Source: Leifsonia williamsii
GTDB lineage: Bacteria; Actinomycetota; Actinomycetes; Actinomycetales; Microbacteriaceae
Assembly: GCF_030433685.1 (NCBI RefSeq)
Contig: NZ_JAROCF010000001.1
Location: 1,550,001 to 1,614,000 of the forward strand
Direction of reading: 5' to 3'
Length of the DNA stretch: 64,000 nucleotides
Each line of letters starts with the position of its first letter. The stretch's first letter is position 1. A program made the position numbers and the translations under genes. This document shows, piece by piece, positions 8,325-16,137 of the stretch. The notes beneath the pieces are model-generated. The model was given only the letters and a program-made list of their open reading frames with translations. It had not been told where the DNA came from and did not search any database.

Positions 8325-8426
8325 ATGCTCTACCCGACAGCACCGCGCCCGCCGCGGTGCTGTTGTTTTGCGCTCGACGGTGTGCGCGACCACTATCCAC
8401 CTCCACCAAGAAGGACTTCTCCGTGA
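8325..8426 (+). CDS. Leader ORF of 33 codons in front of the MFS exporter
   Basis: ATG 8325 opens a frame that ends with TGA at 8424-8426, overlapping the exporter start GTG (8423) as GTGA, the signature of translational coupling. The peptide is Pro/Arg-rich, with three consecutive Cys (RPPRCCCFALDG) and a DHYPPPPRRTSP end; proline runs slow ribosomes. A perfect terminator-like hairpin (8337-8363) lies inside the ORF. No Shine-Dalgarno is obvious. The likely role is a regulatory leader peptide; expression is unproven and chance cannot be excluded for so short an ORF. Confidence 0.45.
   Translation: MLYPTAPRPPRCCCFALDGVRDHYPPPPRRTSP
8337..8369 (+). terminator. Attenuator-like hairpin in the MFS leader
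   Basis: ACAGCACCGCG (8337-8347) and CGCGGTGCTGT (8353-8363) form a perfect 11-bp stem with a 5-base loop, followed by TGTTTT. This is the best intrinsic-terminator shape in the window's upstream regions, and it lies before, not after, a gene. It could end transcription unless a ribosome on the leader ORF melts it. Confidence 0.6.
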
Positions 8427-9652
8427 CCACCGTCGTGCACCCCGGCGACTCGCTCTCCGGCCGCCAGCGCCTGGCTTACATCCTGATCCTCGGGGCACTG
8501 ACCGCACTCGGGCCGTTCACGATCGACACCTACCTCCCGGCTCTGCCGACGCTGCAGGGGGACTTCGACGTCTCCACCGCGGCGATCCAGCTGACGCTCA
8601 CCGCCACCACCATCGGGTTCGGCGTCGGCCAGCTGCTGGTCGGCCCGTGGTCGGACAAGATCGGCCGCCGCACGCCGCTGATCGCGGCGACGGCCGTCCA
8701 CATCCTGTCCTGCCTCGCGGCCGCTGTCGCCCCCAATGTCGAGCTGCTCGGCGTCGCCCGCGCGCTGCAGGGCATCGGCGCCGCGGCCGGCGGTGTCGTC
8801 GCCATGGCGATGGTCCGTGATCTGTTCGGCGGGCGTCCGCTCGTCCGGATGCTCAGCCGGCTGGCGCTCGTCAACGGCCTCGCCCCGGTGCTCGCGCCCG
8901 TGCTCGGCTCCTGGCTGCTGCTCGTGATGCCGTGGCGCGGCATCTTCGTCGTACTCGCCTGCTACGGCGCGTTCGTGATCATCTGCGTCTCGCTCTGGAT
9001 CGTGGAGACGCTGCCCAAGGCGCGCCGCCACGACGCCGGCCACTCCACGGTGCGGCAGCGCTACAAGAACGTGCTGTCGGACCGCGTCTTCGTCGGCATC
9101 GCCATCGTCGGCGCCGCGAACTTCACCGGGCTGTTCTCGTACCTCTCGTCGAGCTCGTTCATCTTCCAGGAGATCTACAAGTTCAACGCCCAGGAGTACG
9201 GCCTCCTCTTCGCCGTCAACTCCATCGGCATCATCATCGGCGTGCAGTCCGCCTCCCGCCTGACCAAGTACGTCGGGCCGCAGTGGATCCTGGCGTGCAC
9301 GACCATCGTCATGCTCGCCGCGTCCCTGACGATCGTGGTGCTCGACCAGGCGCACGTCGGGCTCTGGGGCGTCGCGATCCCGCTGTGGTTCTTCATCTGC
9401 GCCTGCGGCTTCGGCTTCCCGTGCGTGCAGGTGCTCGCGCTCAACGGGCACGGCCACGAGGCGGGCACGGCGGCGAGCCTCCTCGGCGCCCTGAACTTCG
9501 GCATCGCGGGCATCGTGTCGCCGATCGTCGGCATCCTCGGCGTCGGCAGCGCGGCCCCGATGGGCGCGGTCATGGCCATCTGCGCGCTCGTCTCGATCTG
9601 CTCGCTGTGGCTCGTGGTGCGTCCGCGCACAGTGCCGGCGCTCGCGCACTGA
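8423..9652 (+). CDS. MFS multidrug exporter, Bcr/CflA type
   Basis: A 409-residue inner-membrane protein with 12 predicted membrane helices. The family start is clear (LILGALTALGPFTIDTYLPALPTL), as is motif A, GPWSDKIGRRTPL (about residues 73-85), and GVARALQGIGAAAGGVVAMAMVRDLFGG in helix 4. Members export drugs such as bicyclomycin, chloramphenicol or sulfonamides by proton antiport. GTG 8423 is used because AAGAAGGA precedes it and homology begins there; the frame is open further upstream. The leader ORF and hairpin suggest induced expression. Its substrate is unknown. Confidence 0.9.
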   Translation: MTTVVHPGDSLSGRQRLAYILILGALTALGPFTIDTYLPALPTLQGDFDVSTAAIQLTLTATTIGFGVGQLLVGPWSDKIGRRTPLIAATAVHILSCLAAAVAPNVELLGVARALQGIGAAAGGVVAMAMVRDLFGGRPLVRMLSRLALVNGLAPVLAPVLGSWLLLVMPWRGIFVVLACYGAFVIICVSLWIVETLPKARRHDAGHSTVRQRYKNVLSDRVFVGIAIVGAANFTGLFSYLSSSSFIFQEIYKFNAQEYGLLFAVNSIGIIIGVQSASRLTKYVGPQWILACTTIVMLAASLTIVVLDQAHVGLWGVAIPLWFFICACGFGFPCVQVLALNGHGHEAGTAASLLGALNFGIAGIVSPIVGILGVGSAAPMGAVMAICALVSICSLWLVVRPRTVPALAH

Positions 9653-9673
9653 CCCGCGCCCTCGGGGCGAGTG

Positions 9674-9718
9674 GTGACAAGATGTCACGACTCGGCGCGA
9701 GTGCCGACATGATGTCAC
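9674..9718. repeat. Pair of 30-bp palindromic repeats after the MFS gene
   Basis: GTGACAAGATGTCAC (9674-9688) and CCGACATGATGTCAC (9704-9718) are spaced exactly 30 bases apart, each flanked by CGAGT on the left and ACTCG on the right. The same paired arrangement occurs at 13770-13814. Confidence 0.6.
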
Positions 9719-9749
9719 GACTCGCAGAGAGGGTCGCCGGATGCGCGGG

Positions 9750-9755
9750 TACGGT
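9750..9755 (+). promoter_or_regulatory. -10 hexamer of the PAP2 gene
   Basis: TACGGT lies 6 bases before ATG 9762, predicting a leaderless transcript and favouring this ATG over the one at 9741. Confidence 0.45.
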
Positions 9756-9761
9756 GTGGGC

Positions 9762-10463
9762 ATGAGCGACACCGGACACGACATCCCGAAGGCGGCGAAG
9801 GTCACCCACCGGTGGCCCGTGATCTCTGCGTCGGTGGCGGTCGTGCTCGTTGTCGGGCTGGGCGTGATCATCGCGTTCCGGCGCACCCGCGCGTTCGGGA
9901 TCGACCAGGAGTGGATGGGCGAGATCGTCGAGCACCGCTCGCCGCTCTGGCTCGGGCCGGCGCTGTTCTTCAACTACGCCGGAGGGACGCTGCTCGGGTC
10001 GGTGTTCGTGCCGCTCGTGATCTTCCTCCTGCTGCTGGCGTTCCGGAGGCCGTGGGGCGCCGTGTACTTCGCGCTCGCGAGCCTCATCTCGCTGGGCGCG
10101 GTGCAGCTGCTCAAGCACACGGTGGGGCGCGCGCGGCCCACGGAGATCCTGGTGCACGTCGACACCGGTTCATTCCCCTCGGGGCATACCGCGAACGCGG
10201 CGACGATGGTGGTCGTGCTCGGCATCCTCTTCCCGCGGGTGTGGGTGTGGTGCGTCGGCGGCGCATGGGCGGTGCTGATGGCGGTCAGCCGCACCTACCT
10301 CGGTGCGCACTGGCTGAGCGACACGCTCGGCGGGCTGCTGCTGGGAGCCGCGATCGCGGTGATCGTCTGGGCACCGCTCGCGCACCGGATCGCGCTGGAG
10401 AGCGCGGCTCCGCATCCGTTCTTCCTGGCAAGAGGGAGGAATGCGGCCGCGACCCGCCGGTGA
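9762..10463 (+). CDS. PAP2-family membrane phosphatase
   Basis: A 233-residue protein with about six membrane helices. All three acid-phosphatase motifs are present: KHTVGRARP, PSGH in GSFPSGHTANAATMV, and SRTYLGAHWLSD. The catalytic His is in the last motif. Such enzymes dephosphorylate lipid phosphates, for example undecaprenyl pyrophosphate or phosphatidate, on the outer face of the membrane. Start 9762 fits the -10 spacing; ATG 9741 is in frame and would add seven residues. It is a stand-alone gene after the palindromic repeats. Substrate is uncertain. Confidence 0.88.
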   Translation: MSDTGHDIPKAAKVTHRWPVISASVAVVLVVGLGVIIAFRRTRAFGIDQEWMGEIVEHRSPLWLGPALFFNYAGGTLLGSVFVPLVIFLLLLAFRRPWGAVYFALASLISLGAVQLLKHTVGRARPTEILVHVDTGSFPSGHTANAATMVVVLGILFPRVWVWCVGGAWAVLMAVSRTYLGAHWLSDTLGGLLLGAAIAVIVWAPLAHRIALESAAPHPFFLARGRNAAATRR

Positions 10464-10551
10464 CGCGCCGTGATCGGAGTGGGATCAGGCCAGTTGGCGC
10501 GCGGACTCCTCCGTTTCGGGCGAGCGCTTCGTTCGTGCGGCCCCGGACCGC

Positions 10552-10557
10552 TACGGT
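10552..10557 (+). promoter_or_regulatory. -10 hexamer of the saccharopine-dehydrogenase-like gene
   Basis: TACGGT ends 7 bases before ATG 10565; no ribosome binding site is present, so a leaderless mRNA is predicted. Confidence 0.45.
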
Positions 10558-10564
10558 GTGGCCC

Positions 10565-11842
10565 ATGAGGATTCTCCTGGTGGGTGCGGGCGGTGTCGGC
10601 GACGCCATCGCCAAGATCGCCGCGCGTCGCGCGTTCTACGAGACCATCGTCGTCAGCGACTACGACCCGGCGCGCGCCGAGCGCACGGTGGCGTGGATCC
10701 GCGAGCGGCACGGCGAGGAGGTCGCCGCGCGGTTCCGCACGGCGGCGATCGACGCCTCCGACCCCGACGTCGTCGCCGCGGTCGCGCGCGAGCACGGCGC
10801 GACCCACGTGATGAACGCCGTGGAGCCCTCCTTCGTCCCGACGGTGTTCGCCGGGGCGCTCGCGGCGGGCGCCGACTACCTCGACATGGCGATGAGCCTC
10901 TCGGAGCCGCATCCGACCGACCCGTACGCGCAGACCGGCGTCAAGCTCGGCGACGACCAGTTCGCGCAGCGCGGCGACTGGGAGGCGGCGGGCCGGCTGG
11001 CCCTCGTCGGCATGGGCGTCGAGCCCGGGCTGAGCGATGTCTTCGCCCGCTACGCCGCCGACCACCTGTTCTCATCGATCGACGAGCTCGGCACCCGCGA
11101 CGGCGCGAACCTCGTGGTGCGCGACGAGGCCGGGAACGAGATCTTCGCTCCCTCGTTCAGCATCTGGACCACCATCGAGGAGTGCCTGAACCCGCCGGTG
11201 ATCTTCGAGAAGGGCACCGGCTGGCGCACCACGGAGCCGTTCAGCGAGCCGGAGGTGTTCGACTTCCCCGAGGGCATCGGGCCGGTCGAGTGCGTCAACG
11301 TGGAGCATGAGGAGGTGCTGCTCATGCCCCGCTGGCTCGACGCCCGCCGGGTGACCTTCAAGTACGGCCTCGGCGCCGAGTTCATCGGGGTGCTGAAGAC
11401 GCTGCACCTGCTCGGGCTCGACTCCACGACTCCCCTCCGCGTGCGCAGCAAGAACGGTCCCGTCGAGGTGGCCCCGCGCGACGTCGTCGCCGCCGCGCTG
11501 CCGGACCCTGCCACGATCGGCCCACGGATGACCGGCAAGACCTGCGCCGGTGTCAACGTCACCGGCCTCGGCACGGATGGGCGGCCGCGCGAGGTGTACC
11601 TGTACCACGTGAGCGACAACGAGTGGACGATGCGCGAGTACGACGCACAGTGCGTCGTGTGGCAGACCGCGCTCAACCCGGTCATCGCGCTCGAGCTGCT
11701 CGCGACGGCCGCATGGACGGGCACCGGCGTGCTCGGGCCCGAAGCGTTCGACGCGCAACCGTTCCTCGACCTGATGGCCCGGCCCGAGGCCGAGGGCGGC
11801 TACGGGCAGGCCTGGGGGATGCGGGAGGCCGCGCGAGCCTAG
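10565..11842 (+). CDS. Saccharopine-dehydrogenase-family (Lys9-like) oxidoreductase
   Basis: A 425-residue cytoplasmic protein. The N-terminal NAD(P) domain begins ILLVGAGGVGDAIAKIAARRAF (residues 3-24), then VVSDYDPARAER and HVMNAVEPSFVPTVFAGALAAGADYLDMAMS. The C-terminal half (MGVEPGLSDVFARYAADHLF; FSIWTTIEECLNPPVIFEKG) follows the Sacchrp_dh family. Relatives include saccharopine dehydrogenase and carboxynorspermidine synthase, so the reaction is probably reductive or oxidative coupling of an amino acid, but this is not certain. The frame is open far upstream; ATG 10565 is set by homology and by TACGGT. It is monocistronic. Confidence 0.85.
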   Translation: MRILLVGAGGVGDAIAKIAARRAFYETIVVSDYDPARAERTVAWIRERHGEEVAARFRTAAIDASDPDVVAAVAREHGATHVMNAVEPSFVPTVFAGALAAGADYLDMAMSLSEPHPTDPYAQTGVKLGDDQFAQRGDWEAAGRLALVGMGVEPGLSDVFARYAADHLFSSIDELGTRDGANLVVRDEAGNEIFAPSFSIWTTIEECLNPPVIFEKGTGWRTTEPFSEPEVFDFPEGIGPVECVNVEHEEVLLMPRWLDARRVTFKYGLGAEFIGVLKTLHLLGLDSTTPLRVRSKNGPVEVAPRDVVAAALPDPATIGPRMTGKTCAGVNVTGLGTDGRPREVYLYHVSDNEWTMREYDAQCVVWQTALNPVIALELLATAAWTGTGVLGPEAFDAQPFLDLMARPEAEGGYGQAWGMREAARA

Positions 11843-11862
11843 GCCGCCGCGTCTGCCGTCGG

Positions 11863-11868
11863 TACAGT
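11863..11868 (+). promoter_or_regulatory. -10 hexamer of the HerA-like ATPase gene
   Basis: TACAGT lies 7 bases before ATG 11876, again with no Shine-Dalgarno. It supports that ATG as the original start of the broken gene. Confidence 0.45.
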
Positions 11869-11875
11869 GACCCGC

Positions 11876-13742
11876 ATGAGCGACGCGGAGGCGCTGGAGA
11901 AGGCACAGGCGGAGGCGCTGGCCGCGGCGGCGGAGGCCGAGCGGCTCCAGGCGGAGGCGGCGGAGGCGGTGCGACGCGCGCAGGAGGCATCGGCGCGCGC
12001 CGAGGCGCAGGTGGCGGCGGCGAAGGAGGCGGCAGCGGCTGCCGCGGCGGCCCCGGCGGCCCCGGCTGCCCCAGCGCCCGACGCCGCCGCCAGCGCCCGA
12101 CGCCCCGCTCACCCCCGACGAGGTCGCCGCCGTGCGGGCGGGGTACGCCTTCGACGGCGCCGCGCTCGAGCTGGGCGCCCTGGTCAACGGCGTACCCCTC
12201 GCCGACGTGCCGGTCCGCATCCCGCTCGCGATGACGAACCGGCACGGCCTGATCGCGGGCGCGACGGGTACGGGCAAGACGAAGACGCTCCAGGTGCTGG
12301 CCGAGCAGCTCTCCGCTGCCGGCGTGCCCGTGTTCGCGGCCGACATCAAGGGCGACCTGTCCGGGATCTCGGTGCCCGGAGACGGCGGTGACGCCCTGCT
12401 GGAGCGCACCCGTGCGATCGGTCAGGATTGGACCCCGCGCGCCGCGACCACCGAGTTCTACTCGCTCGGCGGCGTCGGGCGCGGCGTCCCGATCCGCGCC
12501 ACGGTGGCCGGCTTCGGGCCGCTGCTGCTGTCGAAGGTGCTCGGGCTCAACGCGACGCAGGAGTCGAGCCTCGGCCTCGTGTTCCACTACGCCGACAGCG
12601 CCGGCCTGCCGCTGCTCGACCTGGCCGACCTCCGCGCGGTGCTCACGTACCTGACGAGCGACGAGGGCAAGGGCGAGCTCGCCGGCCTCGGCGGGCTGTC
12701 GAGCGCGACGGTGGGCGTCATCCTGCGCGAACTGATCGCGTTCGCCGACCAGGGCGCCGACGCGTTCTTCGGCGAGCCCGAGATCGACACGGCCGAGTTC
12801 CTGCGGGTCGCGCCCGACGGGACCGGGGTTGTCAGCCTCCTCGAAGTCCCCGGTGTGCAGGACAAGCCCGCGGTGTTCTCCACCTTCCTCATGTGGCTGC
12901 TCGCCGACCTGTTCAACGACCTGCCGGAGGTGGGCGACCTCGACAAGCCCAAGCTGGTGTTCTTCTTCGACGAGGCGCACCTGCTGTTCCGCGACGCGTC
13001 CAAGGACTTCCTCGCGTCCATCGCGCAGACCGTCCGGCTGATCCGGTCGAAGGGCGTCGGCATCTTCTTCGTCACGCAGACGCCGAAGGACGTGCCGGGC
13101 GACGTGCTCGCCCAGCTCGGCTCGCGGGTGCAGCACCAGCTCCGTGCCTTCACCCCCGACGACGCGAAGGCGCTGAAGGCGACGGTCTCGACGTACCCGA
13201 CCTCCGGCTACGACCTCGCGGCGGTGCTCCAGTCCCTCGGCATCGGCGAGGCCGTTGTCACGGTGATGAACGAGAAGGGCGCGCCGAGCCCGGTGGCGTG
13301 GACGCGTCTCCGGGCGCCCCAGGGGGCGATGTCGCCGGCGCCGGAGGAGCGGGTGGAGGCCGCGGTCGCCGCATCGCCGCTGCAGGCGACGTACGGCACC
13401 GCCGTCGACCGCGACTCGGCGCGCGAGCAGCTGGCCAGGCGCCTCGATGCTGCGGCGGCCGAGGCGGCGGCCGCCGAGCAGCGCGAGCAGGCCGACAAGG
13501 CGGCGGCCCAGCAGCAGAAGGAGGCCGAGCGCGCCGCGAAGGAGGCGGCGAAGGAGGAAGCGCGCCGCCAGGACGCCGCGCAGCGCGAGTACGACCGCAT
13601 CCTCAAGCAGACCTCGCCCCGCCGCCGCACCTCCACGAAACCGCAGGACAGCGTGCTGGAGCAGGTGCTCGGCTCGAAGGCGACCCGCGACATCCTCACC
13701 GGGGTGGTGGAGGGCATCTTCGGGACGCGCCGCCGCCGCTGA
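11876..13742 (+). pseudogene. DUF853 / HerA-like ATPase gene, frame interrupted by a 19-bp duplication
   Basis: Two frames together encode one protein. The first (ATG 11876, in frame to 12391) gives an Ala/Glu-rich coiled coil, MSDAEALEKAQAEALAAAAE and on. The second (open before 12132, to 13742) gives the DUF853 ATPase: HGLIAGATGTGKTKTL Walker A, FFFDEAHLLF Walker B, then FVTQTPKDVPGDVLAQLG. A 15-bp direct repeat at 12071-12085 and 12090-12104 marks a 19-bp duplication. Deleting one copy joins the frames as PAAPAPDAPLTPDEVAAVRAGY and gives a 615-residue protein. The ATPase part could still start at GTG 12132 without a ribosome site. Whether this is real mutation, a switch or an assembly error is open. 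Family function is unproven (HerA-like translocase). Confidence 0.75.
12071..12104 (+). repeat. 15-bp direct repeat (19-bp period) at the frameshift
   Basis: CCAGCGCCCGACGCC occurs at 12071-12085 and 12090-12104, separated by four bases. Loss of one 19-bp unit shifts the frame by one and restores a single ORF. Confidence 0.85.
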
Positions 13743-13769
13743 GCCGCCGCGCGGCCACCCCGCCGAGTC

Positions 13770-13814
13770 GTGACATGATGTCACTCCCGGCGCCGAGTGG
13801 TGACCACATGTCAC
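13770..13814. repeat. Second pair of 30-bp palindromic repeats
   Basis: GTGACATGATGTCAC (13770-13784) and GTGACCACATGTCAC (13800-13814), each inside CGCCGAGT...GGCG, have the same 30-bp period as the pair at 9674-9718. They lie between the ATPase and acetyltransferase genes, which run in the same direction. Confidence 0.6.
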
Positions 13815-13863
13815 GAGTCGGCGGAGGGCCGGGCCGGCACTCAGGGCAGCACCGAGGAGCAGC

Positions 13864-14379
13864 ATGCGCATCACCGACGCGGACGACTCGCACGTCGCCG
13901 GCATCGCGGCCATCTACAACGACGCCGTCGAGCACACGACGGCGATCTGGAACGACAATCCGGTCGACCTCGCGAACCGCGTCGCGTGGCTCGCCGACCG
14001 GCGGCGGGCGGGCTATCCGGTGCTCGTGGCGCTCGACGACGCCGGCGAGGTCGTGGGGTACGCGTCGTTCGGCGACTGGCGTCCGTTCGACGGCTTCCGG
14101 CACACCGTCGAGCACTCCGTGTACGTACGCGGAGACCAGCGCGGCGCGGGGCTCGGCCGGAGGCTGATGGAGACGCTGATCGAGCGGGCCCGCGCGCTCG
14201 GCAAGCACGTGATGGTCGCCGCGGTCGAGGCCGGCAACACCGGGTCCATCCGCCTGCACGAGAAGCTCGGGTTCGAGCGCGTCGGACTGATGCCGCAGGT
14301 CGGTGCGAAGTTCGGCGGCTGGCTCGACCTGGCGTTCCTGCAGCTGATCCTCGACGAGGCGCCCGCACCGCGCGACTGA
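13864..14379 (+). CDS. GNAT N-acetyltransferase, phosphinothricin-acetyltransferase-like
   Basis: A 171-residue cytoplasmic acetyltransferase using acetyl-CoA. The start MRITDADDSHVAGIAAIYNDAVEHTTAIWNDNP and the HTVEHSVYVRGDQRGAGLGRRLMETLIERA core (CoA-binding Q/R-x-x-G-x-G/A) match the PAT/Bar and YncA group; NTGSIRLHEKLGFERVGLMPQVGAKFGGWLDLAFLQ completes it. Members acetylate phosphinothricin, methionine sulfoximine or related amino-acid analogues. GAGGAGC precedes ATG 13864. The true substrate is not known, so a resistance role is only possible. Confidence 0.88.
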   Translation: MRITDADDSHVAGIAAIYNDAVEHTTAIWNDNPVDLANRVAWLADRRRAGYPVLVALDDAGEVVGYASFGDWRPFDGFRHTVEHSVYVRGDQRGAGLGRRLMETLIERARALGKHVMVAAVEAGNTGSIRLHEKLGFERVGLMPQVGAKFGGWLDLAFLQLILDEAPAPRD

Positions 14380-14390
14380 GGGACGGCCCG

Positions 14391-15227
14391 CTAAGCATCG
14401 AGCAGAGCGCGGGCTCGCCTCCCTACACCCACCGCCACCGTCGCATCCCCGCCGCTGCGCTCGGACCAGGCCGCGGACAAGCCGGCCCAGGCGAGCGCCC
14501 AGCGGAGCACGAGCCGCTCGTCCATCCCGGTCTCCGCCGCGATCACGCCTGCCGTCCGTTCCAGGCGCCCTGGCCGCAGCGCGACCTCCGGACCCGGGTT
14601 GCACAGGATGTTCGCGACGTCGAAGCCGGGATCGCCGTGCACCGGCTTGGGGTCGATGGCGAGCCAGCCGCGCTCGCCGAAGTCGAGCACGTTGCCGTGG
14701 TGCAGGTCGGCGTGCAGTACGACGTCGCCGGACGGATGCGCCAGCAGCGCCGCCGCCTCGGCCGCCGCGCGCGGGTACAGGCCGCCATGAGCCTCCGGCG
14801 CCTCCGCGGCGTGGAGGGGCAGCTCGCGGAACCAGCGCGGCAGGTCGGCCAGCCCCGCCGGCCGCGCGGGGCGGTCGCTCGCGTGCAGCCGCCGGCCGAC
14901 CCGGCACAGGATCCGGGTGGCCTCGTCGTCGCCCTCAGGCCCCGAGGCCGCGAGGCGGGCGAGGTCGCGCTCGCCGGTGGCGCGTTCGAGCAGCAGCGCG
15001 TCGCCCTCCGCCGCGAGCACGGGTGCGGCGCCACGGCCCCGCCACCAGCGCAGCACCCGTCCGCCTGCGCGCTCCTCGTCCTCGGTCGCGAGCTTGAGGA
15101 ACGCCTTACAGCCCTGCCATACCACCGGTTGCAGCACGCTGGTGGCCGTCGCGAAGGCGTCGCCGTCGGGTGCGAGGTGCCAGCGCTCGCGAGCGGGAGC
15201 GAGGAGGTCGTCGATGGCGGTGCTCAC
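14391..15227 (-). CDS. Aminoglycoside/streptomycin 6-kinase-like phosphotransferase
   Basis: A 278-residue cytoplasmic kinase of the APH(6)/StrB type. Motifs are LQPVVWQGCKAFLKLAT (ATP-binding Lys), VVLHADLHHGNVLDFGERGW (catalytic Asp and Asn) and LAIDPKPVHGDPGFDVANIL (metal-binding Asp). Homologues phosphorylate streptomycin, but many actinobacterial members have no proven substrate. Start GTG 15227 overlaps the AraC-family stop by 4 bases (GTGA), so the genes are translationally coupled. It is last in a three-gene minus-strand operon that may sense and inactivate a compound. Confidence 0.85.
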   Translation of the reverse strand: MSTAIDDLLAPARERWHLAPDGDAFATATSVLQPVVWQGCKAFLKLATEDEERAGGRVLRWWRGRGAAPVLAAEGDALLLERATGERDLARLAASGPEGDDEATRILCRVGRRLHASDRPARPAGLADLPRWFRELPLHAAEAPEAHGGLYPRAAAEAAALLAHPSGDVVLHADLHHGNVLDFGERGWLAIDPKPVHGDPGFDVANILCNPGPEVALRPGRLERTAGVIAAETGMDERLVLRWALAWAGLSAAWSERSGGDATVAVGVGRRARALLDA

Positions 15228-16120
15228 CGGCGCCCCGACGGGAGAGCCGCTGGCGGGTCCGCGCGGAGCGTCCGCGCTGAGGTCGCGGCCGCTTGCGCTG
15301 CGTAGCCGCCCGGCGTCGCCCCGATCACCGCTTTGAACTCGCGACTGAAATGCGCCTGGTCGGCGTAGCCGAGGTCGGCGGCGAGCAGGGCGAGCGGGGG
15401 AGGGGCGTCCGAGCGCAGCGCTGCCGCCGCCTCCTGCAGGCGGTACCGCTGGATCAGCCACTTCGGCCCGAACCCCAGGTGTCCGGCGATGAGGCGCTGG
15501 AGGCTGCGCACGCCGATCCCGAACCGCTCGGCCAGCTGCTCCACCCTCCGCAGCTCGCGGTCCTCCTCGACGGCGGCGACGATCGCGTCGACCAGGCGGG
15601 CCTCCTCGCCGGGAGAGGGCAGCGTCGCGAGCGCGGACTCGAAGGCGGTGATCGCCGCATCGCCGTCGCCGGCGGCCATCGCCGCGCGGACGGCGGGGAC
15701 GCACGCCGCGAGCGCTGCCGCGGCCTCCCCGTTCCCCAGGGCGCCGAGCGGGACCACCAGCGGTTGGGACCGCAGCGAACCGCCGGTCCAGCCGAGTGCG
15801 ACGCCGGGCCGCAGCAGCGCTCCGAACGCCCACCCGGTACCGGTGAGCGTGCGCGTGCTGAGTCCCCGGTTCGCCCGGTGGAGAGCGGCGAGCCGGGGCT
15901 CGATCGCGACGTTGGCCGACGGGTACTCGAGCACGGCCTCCCGGCGCACCCGGCCCTCGGGGAGGCTCCACCGGGGCAGCCAGTAGTGCCGCACGAAGAC
16001 GGCGGCGGAGTCCGACGGGAACCGCCGCTCCATCGCCACGTCGGCGGACGGCGTCAGCTGCCCGTTGCTGCGGGGCATCGCGCTCTGCTGCGGTGCGGAG
16101 GACGCTCTCACGTCCGCCAT
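15224..16120 (-). CDS. AraC-family transcriptional regulator
   Basis: A 298-residue regulator. The C-terminal AraC/XylS double HTH (about residues 185-285) includes VEQLAERFGIGVRSLQRLIAGHLGFGPKWLIQRYRLQEA and LALLAADLGYADQAHFSREFKAVIGATPGGY. The N-terminal half resembles the DUF6597 sensor domain of such regulators (FVRHYWLPRW; VLEYPSANVAIEP). GGAGG lies 13 bases before ATG 16120; an in-frame ATG at 16078 is a plausible alternative. It overlaps the kinase gene by 4 bases and follows the membrane-protein gene by 17 bases, so it probably regulates this operon. Confidence 0.85.
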   Translation of the reverse strand: MADVRASSAPQQSAMPRSNGQLTPSADVAMERRFPSDSAAVFVRHYWLPRWSLPEGRVRREAVLEYPSANVAIEPRLAALHRANRGLSTRTLTGTGWAFGALLRPGVALGWTGGSLRSQPLVVPLGALGNGEAAAALAACVPAVRAAMAAGDGDAAITAFESALATLPSPGEEARLVDAIVAAVEEDRELRRVEQLAERFGIGVRSLQRLIAGHLGFGPKWLIQRYRLQEAAAALRSDAPPPLALLAADLGYADQAHFSREFKAVIGATPGGYAAQAAATSARTLRADPPAALPSGRR

Positions 16121-16137
16121 CCTGGCACGGACCTCCG

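Noticed and set aside
5587-8430. A 947-codon minus-strand ORF opposite the ThuA, Gfo/Idh and ROK genes
   Set aside because: No motif and a typical antisense composition. The plus-strand genes have full family signatures.
10565-11842. Long upstream extension of the saccharopine-dehydrogenase-like gene (open from 9812)
   Set aside because: The extension overlaps the PAP2 gene in another frame, and the Rossmann motif begins two residues after ATG 10565.
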